From an uncultured beta proteobacterium (GTDB lineage: Bacteria > Pseudomonadota > Gammaproteobacteria > Burkholderiales > Burkholderiaceae_C), in assembly GCA_903834645.1 (NCBI GenBank), contig CAILKA010000092.1, positions 1 to 15,662 of the forward strand: a stretch of DNA of 15,662 nt, in the 5' to 3' direction. The translations under genes and the position numbers were made by a program. This document shows positions 1-5,844 of the stretch, one piece after another. Each line of letters opens with the position of its first letter. Within the stretch, counting starts at the first letter, position 1. Below the pieces are notes generated by a model. That model saw nothing but the letters and a program-made list of their open reading frames with translations. It searched no databases and was not told where the DNA came from.

Positions 1-1255
1 ACTTGACGAGGATTTCACCGTTGTCGGCCACTTTGATCTCGACGCCGCGAATCGGCACGCCCACGGTGTCGGCGCGCGCTTCGTTGTCGGGCTGCAGGCA
101 GACGAACACGGCGGTCTCGGTGGAGCCGTAGAGCTGCTTGAGGTTGATGCCGATGGAGCGGTAGAAGGTGAAGAGGTCCGGGCCGATGGCCTCGCCCGCG
201 GTATAGGCCACGCGTACCCGCGACAGGCCCAGCGTGTTGCGCAGCGGCCCGTAGACGAAGAGGTTGCCCAGTGCATAGGCGATGCTGTCGCCGATGCCGA
301 CAGGCTTGCCGTCCATGCGGGCCGGGCCGACGCGGCGTGCGACCTCCATGAACCGCTGGAAGAGCCACCTCTTGATGGCGCCGGCGTCCTCCATGCGGAT
401 CATCACGCTCGTGAGCAGGCCCTCGAAGACCCGCGGCGGGGCGAAGTAGTAGGTGGGCCCGATCTCCTTGAGGTCGATCATCACGGTGCTGGCCGACTCG
501 GGGCAGTTCACGACGTAGCCGCAGGCGAGCCACTGGGCGTAGCTGAAGATGTTCTGCCCGATCCAGGCCGGCGGCAGGTAGGCCAGCACTTCCTCGCGCT
601 CGGTGAGGCGATCGAAGCGCGCGCCGGCCGAGGCCCGGTCCAGGAGGGTGTTGTGCGTGTGCACGACGCCCTTGGGGTTGCCGGTGGTGCCGGAGGTGAA
701 GAACATCGCCGCGACGTCCGCCGGCTGGACACTGGCTACCTCCTGGTCGAACAGCCCGGGATGGGTCTGCGCGTGGGTACGGCCAGCCTGCACCAGCGCA
801 TCGAGCGAGGCGAGCCCGGGGGCCGCGTAGTTGCGCAATCCCCGTCCCTCGTCGTACCAGATGTGCTCGAGATGCGGGCAGCGCTCCCGGATCTCGAGCA
901 TCTTGTCGACCTGCTCCTGGTCCTCGACGATGGCGAAGCGCACCTCGGCGTTCTGGATCGGGAACACGAACTCGGCGCTGACGGCGTCCTGGTAGAGCGG
1001 CACCGGGATGGCGCCGAGCGACTGTGCAGCCAGCATCGACGCGTACAGGCTGGGCCGGTTCTCGCCGACCACGACGATGTGGTCGCCGCGGCGCAGTCCG
1101 GCGGCGGCCAGCCCGCAGGCCAGCTCGCGCACCAGCGTGGCAAGCTGCGACCAGGTCGTGGTCTGCCAGATGCCGAACTCCTTGAGCCGCAGCGCGGGCG
1201 CATCCGGGCGCCGGGATGCGTGCTCGAGCAGCAGTTTCGGGAACGTGGCGGTCAC
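1..1255 (-). CDS. AMP-forming acyl-CoA synthetase (long-chain fatty acid-CoA ligase type), 3' end outside window
   Basis: The protein would activate a carboxylic acid with ATP to an acyl-adenylate and then transfer it to coenzyme A in the cytoplasm. The first 418 residues are visible without a stop, out of a usual 600 or more, so the C-terminal subdomain is missing. The adenylate-forming superfamily P-loop-like motif TSGTTGNPKG lies at residues 187-196 and the YGSTET motif at 376-381. The start is GTG at 1255, preceded five bases earlier by AGGAGA (1261-1266); no other start codon lies just upstream in frame. The gene diverges from a Crp/Fnr regulator, which may control it. The substrate cannot be read from the sequence. 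Related ligases in Burkholderiales often sit beside branched-chain amino-acid type ABC transporters, but that neighbour would be outside this window. The family call is secure, the substrate unknown. Confidence 0.9.
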   Translation of the reverse strand, partial: MTATFPKLLLEHASRRPDAPALRLKEFGIWQTTTWSQLATLVRELACGLAAAGLRRGDHIVVVGENRPSLYASMLAAQSLGAIPVPLYQDAVSAEFVFPIQNAEVRFAIVEDQEQVDKMLEIRERCPHLEHIWYDEGRGLRNYAAPGLASLDALVQAGRTHAQTHPGLFDQEVASVQPADVAAMFFTSGTTGNPKGVVHTHNTLLDRASAGARFDRLTEREEVLAYLPPAWIGQNIFSYAQWLACGYVVNCPESASTVMIDLKEIGPTYYFAPPRVFEGLLTSVMIRMEDAGAIKRWLFQRFMEVARRVGPARMDGKPVGIGDSIAYALGNLFVYGPLRNTLGLSRVRVAYTAGEAIGPDLFTFYRSIGINLKQLYGSTETAVFVCLQPDNEARADTVGVPIRGVEIKVADNGEILVK

Positions 1256-1260
1256 GCGAG

Positions 1261-1266
1261 TCTCCT
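1261..1266 (-). promoter_or_regulatory. Shine-Dalgarno site of the acyl-CoA synthetase
   Basis: AGGAGA on the minus strand lies five bases before the GTG at 1255. It decides the start of the ligase, because that start is a non-ATG codon. Confidence 0.7.
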
Positions 1267-1301
1267 GTTCAGGTCCGTCGCGGCCGGGATGGTCAACCCC
1301 G

Positions 1302-1316
1302 GGCCCGCGGCGGGCC
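1302..1316. repeat. GC-rich inverted repeat in the ligase leader
   Basis: GGCCCGC and GCGGGCC form perfect 7-bp arms around a single G. It lies 46 bp before the ligase start and would be transcribed if the ligase promoter is further right. A one-base loop cannot fold as RNA without opening pairs, so a DNA-protein site or chance in GC-rich DNA are both possible. Confidence 0.3.
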
Positions 1317-1357
1317 TTGATTAAGGCCAGATTCTGGGTGTCTACATTGACGCCATG

Positions 1358-1375
1358 TTGTCATCGCGACGACAA
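1358..1375. promoter_or_regulatory. Candidate operator: 18-bp palindrome
   Basis: TTGTCATCGCGACGACAA reads almost the same on both strands, with one mismatched symmetric pair (A6 against C13), so 8 of 9 pairs match. Its centre is 41 bp before the regulator's ATG and about 110 bp before the ligase GTG. Crp/Fnr dimers bind two-fold symmetric sites of this size, and such regulators are often encoded beside their own operator. Binding is inferred, not shown. Confidence 0.6.
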
Positions 1376-1378
1376 TTG

Positions 1379-1392
1379 CAGGGTTGACCCTG
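1379..1392. repeat. Second inverted repeat in the regulator leader
   Basis: CAGGGTTGACCCTG consists of 6-bp perfect arms around TG and begins 4 bp after the 18-bp palindrome. It lies 15 bp before the regulator's ATG, so it could be a second protein site or a small RNA hairpin that hampers ribosome binding. Function is unknown. Confidence 0.4.
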
Positions 1393-1407
1393 TAAGGCCT
1401 TTCCCGC

Positions 1408-2148
1408 ATGAACGAGCGCATGGTGTCCGGGCTGGCGGCGCTTCGATCGCGCTCGCGCGCGCCGCGGGCCGACGAGCTCAAGGGCGTGCCCTGGCTGGCG
1501 GTGCTTGAGCCCGCTCATGCCCGGCGCGTGCTCGATGACCTGCGGGTCGTGGAGGTGCAGGCCGGTGAGGTGGTGTGCCGGGTTGGGCGTGCGCCGAGCT
1601 TCTGGCTGGGAGTCCTCGACGGGCTGCTCAAGATGAGCAACGACACGGCGCTGGGCATTCCGATCACGTTCACCGGTATCCCGCCGGGCGGCTGGTTCGG
1701 TGAAGGCACGCTGCTCAAGCGCGAGCCCTACCGTTACAACATCCTGGCGCTGCGCCGCAGCCTGGTCGCCGGGCTGACGGTGGGCACCTTCGACTGGCTG
1801 CTGGACCACAGCTTTGCCTTCAACCGCTTCGTGATGCTGCAGCTCAACGAGCGCCTCGGGCAGTTCATTGGCGCGCGCGAGATCGACCGCCTCACACAGC
1901 CCGATCAGCGCGTGGCGCGCTCGCTGGCCGCGCTCTTCCACCCGACGCTGTACCCCGGGGTCGGGCGGCTGCTGCGCATCACGCAGCACGAGCTTGGGTA
2001 TCTCGTGGGCCTGTCGCGCCAGCGTGTCAACCGCTCGCTCACCACGCTGCAGGCGCAGGGTGTGATCGTCGTGGAGTATGGCGGCGTGCGGGTGCTCGAC
2101 CTGCAGCGTCTGCGCCTCTACGGCGCGCAAGGCCAGACGCCTTCCTGA
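1408..2148 (+). CDS. Crp/Fnr family transcriptional regulator
   Basis: This 246-residue cytoplasmic DNA-binding protein has the usual two-domain plan and length of the Crp/Fnr family. The cyclic-nucleotide-binding-like beta-roll spans about 30-145, with GGWFGEGTLL at 94-103 in the position of the phosphate-binding cassette. The Arg-Ser pair typical of cAMP binders is replaced by YRYN, so cAMP is probably not the ligand. There is no Fnr-like cysteine cluster (Cys57 is the only cysteine). The winged helix-turn-helix lies near 185-232, with recognition helix LSRQRVNRSL at 202-211. In E. coli CRP the matching stretch is SRETVGR; the glutamate that contacts the TGTGA half-site is glutamine here. 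It diverges from the ligase gene and likely controls it and itself through the palindrome upstream. No strong Shine-Dalgarno sequence precedes the ATG. Confidence 0.9.
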   Translation: MNERMVSGLAALRSRSRAPRADELKGVPWLAVLEPAHARRVLDDLRVVEVQAGEVVCRVGRAPSFWLGVLDGLLKMSNDTALGIPITFTGIPPGGWFGEGTLLKREPYRYNILALRRSLVAGLTVGTFDWLLDHSFAFNRFVMLQLNERLGQFIGAREIDRLTQPDQRVARSLAALFHPTLYPGVGRLLRITQHELGYLVGLSRQRVNRSLTTLQAQGVIVVEYGGVRVLDLQRLRLYGAQGQTPS

Positions 2149-2211
2149 GAAGGCCGCTGCGCAGGCGCCTGCCGCAAGGCACGGCTGGGCGCAGCCCCCG
2201 CGGCCAGGCCT
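2149..2211. terminator. Convergent intergenic region, possible weak bidirectional terminator
   Basis: This 63-bp gap separates the convergent regulator and nucleotidase genes, so transcription from both sides should end here. It holds a perfect 12-bp palindrome GCAGGCGCCTGC (2161-2172) and a 5-bp stem GGCTG/CAGCC with a four-base loop (2183-2196). Neither is followed by a T-run, so a classic intrinsic terminator is not evident and Rho may do the work. Confidence 0.3.
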
Positions 2212-3117
2212 TCAGCCGTTGGCCACGCCCGCGGCCACGTGCCCGGCCGGCACATGCGCGGCGGCGGAGTCCACGTGGCCGGTCTGGTCGTCGAAGAAGA
2301 AGTCGGGCTCGAACTCCCGCAGGAACTCGCCCTTGGGCAAGCCGCCCAGGAACATCGCTTCGTCGACCTCGATGCGCCAGTCCATCAGCGTGCGGATGGC
2401 GCGCTCGTGCGCCGGCGCGCTGCGCGCGGTGACCAAGGCGGTGCGGATGCGCATCGTCTCCGAGCCGGCGCGTTGCAGCCGCTGCAGAGCCTCCAGCAGC
2501 GGCTTGAAGGGCCCCGGGGCGAGCGGCGTCTGCGAGTTCACCTGTTCGTGGTCCTGGAAGGCGTCCAGGCCCTCGCGCCGGTACACCCGCTCGGCCTCGT
2601 CCGAGAAGAGCACCGCATCCCCGTCAAAGGCGATACGCACCTCGTGCGGATGGCCCGCCTGGGCGCGCGCGCTGTGCGGGTAGACGCGCGCGGCAGGCAC
2701 GCCCGCTGCGAGCGCCCCACGCACGTCGGCCTCGTTGGCCGACAGGAACAGGTGCGCGTCCAGCGGCCGCAGGTAGCGCCAGGGGCTCTCCCCGCGCGTG
2801 AAGACACCGCGCTCGATGGGCAGCTTGTAGTGCTGGCAGGAGCGAAAGACGCGCATGCCCGAGACCGGATCGTTGCGCGACAGGATCACCACCTGCACGC
2901 GCGGCGCCTCGCGCGGCGAGCCGGCATTGAAGGCGAGCAGCTTGTGCACGAGCGAGAAGGCCACGCCCGGCGGGGCCGGCTGGTTCAGGCGCTGCAGCTG
3001 AAGCTGCATGTAGGCGTGGTCGTCCGCGGCCTCGAAGAGCCGGTTCTCCTCCTCGAAGTCGAAGAGCGCGCGCGAGGAGATCGCGACGACGAGCTGACCT
3101 TCGAGCGAGACAGGCAT
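2212..3117 (-). CDS. 5'-nucleotidase, HAD-like (PF06189 type)
   Basis: The 301-residue protein resembles the bacterial members of the cytosolic 5'-nucleotidase I family, which remove phosphate from nucleoside 5'-monophosphates; the length fits. The family-typical N-terminus VVAISSRALFDFEEE is at 10-24. HAD-like motifs can be read in order: motif I FDGDAVLFSDEAE at 164-176 with Asp165 and Asp167, a threonine in LVTAR at 228-232 as motif II, Lys262 in GLPKGEF as motif III, and FFFDDQ at 273-278 as motif IV. No signal peptide is seen, so it should be cytoplasmic. The tail after 280 carries a small HVPAGHVAAG repeat. The ATG lies 8 bp after the gspF stop, on the same strand, so it is very likely the last gene of the T2SS transcript. 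It has no evident role in secretion. No clear Shine-Dalgarno sequence is visible. Confidence 0.85.
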   Translation of the reverse strand: MPVSLEGQLVVAISSRALFDFEEENRLFEAADDHAYMQLQLQRLNQPAPPGVAFSLVHKLLAFNAGSPREAPRVQVVILSRNDPVSGMRVFRSCQHYKLPIERGVFTRGESPWRYLRPLDAHLFLSANEADVRGALAAGVPAARVYPHSARAQAGHPHEVRIAFDGDAVLFSDEAERVYRREGLDAFQDHEQVNSQTPLAPGPFKPLLEALQRLQRAGSETMRIRTALVTARSAPAHERAIRTLMDWRIEVDEAMFLGGLPKGEFLREFEPDFFFDDQTGHVDSAAAHVPAGHVAAGVANG

Positions 3118-3125
3118 GGACTGCG

Positions 3126-4340
3126 CTACTTGATCCACGTGTTCATCTGGATGATGGGCAGCAGCACGGCCAGCACGATGATCATCACCACCACGCCCAT
3201 GCCCACGATCAGCAGCGGCTCGAGCACGGTGGCCACCGCCATCGCGCGGCGCTGCACCTCCGAGGAGAGCTGGCTGGCGGCGCGCTGCAGCATCAGCGGC
3301 AGCTGGCCCGTCTGCTCGCCCAGGCGCGCAAACATCGGCAGCAGCCCCGGAAAGCGCCGCTTGGAGGCGAGCGCCGAGCCCAGCGGCGCGCCTTCCCGGA
3401 CCTGCACGAGGGCGTCGAGCGCATCGGCGCGCATGGCCCGGTTGGCCAGTGTCTCGGCCGCGGCCTGCAGCGCGCGCAGGATCGGCACACCGGCTCCTGC
3501 CAGCATCGCCAGCGTGCCGGCGAAGCGCGCCGCGTTGTAGCCGCGCGCCAGGCGGCCCACCAGCGGCAGCGACAGCAGTGCCGCGTCGCTGCGCATCCGG
3601 AAGGCTTCCGAGCGGCGCATCAGCACGAACCCGAGCAGGGCGCCACCGGCCAGCACCAGCACGACGAACCCCCACTGGCGCACGAAGGCGCTGATGGCGA
3701 GCATCCCCACCGTCAGCAGCGGCAGGGCCTGACGCGAAGTGGTGAAGACGCTGGCCACCTGCGGCACCACGTAGGTGACGAGGAACACGACGATGAGCAG
3801 CGCCACGACCGAGACGATGGCCGGGTACAGCATCGCGCCCATCAGCTTGGCCCGCAGCGCCAGCCGCGCCTCCAGATCGTCGGCCAGGCGCTCGAGCACG
3901 GTGCCCAGCGCGCCGCTGCTCTCGCCTGCGGCCACCACGGCGCGGTAGATCTCGTCAAACTCGCGCGGTGCGCTGCCTAGCGCTTGCGCAAAGGGGCTGC
4001 CCGCGTTGACCTCGCTCTTGATGTGGGCGATGAGCTCGCGCTGGCGCGCATCCTCGCTCTCGTCGGCGAGCACGCTCAATGCGCGCTCCAGGGGCAGCCC
4101 CGACGCAATCAGGCTCGCGATCTGGCGCGTCCAGACGGCCAGCGCCGCCGAGCCGAAGATGCGCCGCGACACCTGGGCGCGCGAGGTCTGGCCGCTTGGC
4201 GCCGCGACGGGCGAGACCGAGATCGGGACGAGCTCGCGGCCGCGCAGCTGGGCGCGCGCCGAGCGTGCGTTGTCGGCCTCGAGCAACCCCGTGCTGCTCT
4301 TGCCGGAGGCGTCCAGGGCCTCATAGCGGAAGGCAGGCAT
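3126..4340 (-). CDS. gspF: Type II secretion system inner-membrane platform protein GspF
   Basis: GspF is the polytopic core of the T2SS inner-membrane platform. It contacts the ATPase GspE and is thought to couple ATP hydrolysis to pseudopilus growth. The 404-residue length is standard. The N-terminus MPAFRYEALDASGK is typical of the family. Two T2SSF repeats are visible at about 70-193 and 273-395, each with a cytoplasmic helical domain and the GEssG/GEQTG motif (139-143 and 341-345). Hydrophobic segments lie near 171-195, 217-240 and 374-397. The ATG at 4340 was chosen because it gives the family N-terminus. It follows gspE by 52 bp, the widest gap in the operon; that gap is a GC-rich stretch without a convincing promoter or Shine-Dalgarno sequence. 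Confidence 0.96.
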   Translation of the reverse strand: MPAFRYEALDASGKSSTGLLEADNARSARAQLRGRELVPISVSPVAAPSGQTSRAQVSRRIFGSAALAVWTRQIASLIASGLPLERALSVLADESEDARQRELIAHIKSEVNAGSPFAQALGSAPREFDEIYRAVVAAGESSGALGTVLERLADDLEARLALRAKLMGAMLYPAIVSVVALLIVVFLVTYVVPQVASVFTTSRQALPLLTVGMLAISAFVRQWGFVVLVLAGGALLGFVLMRRSEAFRMRSDAALLSLPLVGRLARGYNAARFAGTLAMLAGAGVPILRALQAAAETLANRAMRADALDALVQVREGAPLGSALASKRRFPGLLPMFARLGEQTGQLPLMLQRAASQLSSEVQRRAMAVATVLEPLLIVGMGVVVMIIVLAVLLPIIQMNTWIK

Positions 4341-4392
4341 GTCGAGTCGGGGTGGGTGAGACGGGGCGGCGGGGCGGCGGAAGCAGTCGCGC

Positions 4393-5817
4393 CTACTCGC
4401 GTGTGACCCGCAGCACCTCCTCCAGGGAGGTCAGGCCTTCGGCCACGAGGCGCTCACCGTCGTCGCGCATGGAACGCAGCCCGCCAGCTCGCGCGCCGAT
4501 GGCCAGCTCCGTCTCGGCCGCACGGTTGTGGATGAGCGAGCGCATGTGGTCGTCTGCCGCCACCATCAGCTCGTAGACGCCCGTGCGGCCCTTGTAGCCC
4601 GTGTGGCCGCAGCGCTCGCAACCCACGGCATGCCAGCGCCCGTTTCCGCTCGGGCGCTTGCAGCCCTCGCAGAGCTTGCGCACCAGGCGTTGCGCCATCA
4701 CGCCCAGCAGCGTGGAGCTCAGCAGGAAGGGCTCGACGCCCATGTCGATGAGGCGCGTGACGGCGCTGGGCGCATCGTTGGTGTGCAGCGTGGCCAGCAC
4801 CAGGTGGCCCGTGAGCGAGGCCTGGATCGCGATCTGCGCCGTCTCGTGGTCGCGGATCTCGCCGATCATGATGACGTCCGGATCCTGGCGCAGGATCGCG
4901 CGCAGGGCGCTCGAGAAGGTGAGGTCGATGCGCGGGTTGACCTGCGTCTGCCCGATGCCTGGCAGCTCGTACTCGACGGGATCTTCCACCGTCAGCACGT
5001 TGGTGGTCGTGAAGTCCAGGGTCTGAAGCGCAGCGTAGAGGGTCGTCGACTTGCCCGAGCCGGTGGGCCCCGTGACGAGGACGATCCCGTGCGGCTGCTG
5101 CACCAGCCCCTTGAAGCGCACGAGCACCTGGCCGCTCATCCCCAGGCTCTCGAGCGTGAACTTCCACTCGCCCTTGTCGAGCAGTCGCAGCACCGCGCGC
5201 TCGCCGTGCGCCGAGGGCAGCGTCGAGACGCGTACGTCCACTGCGCGCCCGCCGATGCGCAGGGAGATGCGGCCGTCCTGCGGCAGCCGCTTCTCGGCGA
5301 TGTCGAGCTCGGCCATGATCTTCAGGCGAGAGATCAGCGCCGCGTGCAGCGCACGGTTGGGCTGCACCACCTCGCGCAGCGTGCCGTCCACGCGGAACCG
5401 TACCGACGAACTGCGCTCGTAGGGCTCGATGTGCACGTCGCTGGCGCCGTCCTTGATGGCTTGCGTCAGCAGTGCGTTGAGCATGCGGATGATGGGGGCG
5501 TCGTCGGCGGACTCGAGCAGGTCCTCCACCGCCGGAAGGTCCTGCAGCAGACGGGAGAGGTCCACCGCGCTCTCGACCTCGCCAACCACGGCGGCTGCGC
5601 TCGACTCGCCTCCGGCGTAGGCGCTGGCGATCCGTCGCGTGAGCGCTGCGGCGTTCTCCTGCTCCATCGTGTCCACCGAGTACAGGCGCTGGATCTCGCC
5701 GAGCGCGGCCAGCGGCGTGTCCTCCGCGGCGTACAGCGCCATGCGCTCGCCGTCGTCGTGCAGCAGCACGTTGTGGGCCTTGGCGAAGGCGTAGGGAAGG
5801 GGGTGGCGGCTTGCCAT
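4393..5817 (-). CDS. gspE: Type II secretion system ATPase GspE
   Basis: GspE is the cytoplasmic hexameric ATPase that powers pseudopilus assembly, recruited to the membrane by GspL and contacting GspF. The 474 residues show a short N-terminal domain (about 1-100) and a full secretion-ATPase core. Walker A GPTGSGKST is at 250-258, the Asp box VLTVEDPVE at 274-282, Walker B DVIMIGE at 314-320, and the His box GHLVLATLHTNDA at 337-349. The zinc-binding tetracysteine motif is complete (Cys383, 386, 400, 403), with a short 13-residue spacing between the pairs. All catalytic elements look intact. The ATG lies 27 bp after the gspD stop; no strong Shine-Dalgarno sequence is visible. Homologous PilB-type ATPases exist, but the surrounding gsp genes settle the assignment. 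Confidence 0.97.
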   Translation of the reverse strand: MASRHPLPYAFAKAHNVLLHDDGERMALYAAEDTPLAALGEIQRLYSVDTMEQENAAALTRRIASAYAGGESSAAAVVGEVESAVDLSRLLQDLPAVEDLLESADDAPIIRMLNALLTQAIKDGASDVHIEPYERSSSVRFRVDGTLREVVQPNRALHAALISRLKIMAELDIAEKRLPQDGRISLRIGGRAVDVRVSTLPSAHGERAVLRLLDKGEWKFTLESLGMSGQVLVRFKGLVQQPHGIVLVTGPTGSGKSTTLYAALQTLDFTTTNVLTVEDPVEYELPGIGQTQVNPRIDLTFSSALRAILRQDPDVIMIGEIRDHETAQIAIQASLTGHLVLATLHTNDAPSAVTRLIDMGVEPFLLSSTLLGVMAQRLVRKLCEGCKRPSGNGRWHAVGCERCGHTGYKGRTGVYELMVAADDHMRSLIHNRAAETELAIGARAGGLRSMRDDGERLVAEGLTSLEEVLRVTRE

Positions 5818-5844
5818 GGGTGCCAGCCGGGTCGTGCCTGTGCC

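Larger units (their letters stand above)
1256..1407. promoter_or_regulatory. Divergent intergenic control region between ligase and Crp/Fnr regulator
   Basis: This 152-bp gap must carry the promoters of both divergent genes. It holds several inverted repeats: a GC-rich one at 1302-1316, GGCCTT/AAGGCC at 1313-1328, an 18-bp palindrome at 1358-1375 and a second one at 1379-1392. A loose plus-strand promoter can be drawn from TTGATT (1317-1322) and TCTACA (1341-1346) with 18-bp spacing, but it is a weak match. I could not place a convincing minus-strand promoter. Confidence 0.6.

Noticed and set aside
653..1324. 223-codon plus-strand frame within the ligase
   Set aside because: It is antisense to the acyl-CoA synthetase, which shows its motifs in the minus-strand frame.
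1313..1328. GGCCTT/AAGGCC hairpin with four-base loop
   Set aside because: Six-base arms in GC-rich DNA are common, and there is no T-run or clear partner element to suggest a role.
3118..3675. N-terminal extension of the 5'-nucleotidase into gspF
   Set aside because: The extension is an out-of-frame reading of gspF; the ATG at 3117 gives the family's normal N-terminus and length.
4341..4392. GC-rich repeat-like gap between gspE and gspF as a possible terminator
   Set aside because: The GGGGCGGC units are short direct repeats with no hairpin and no T-run.
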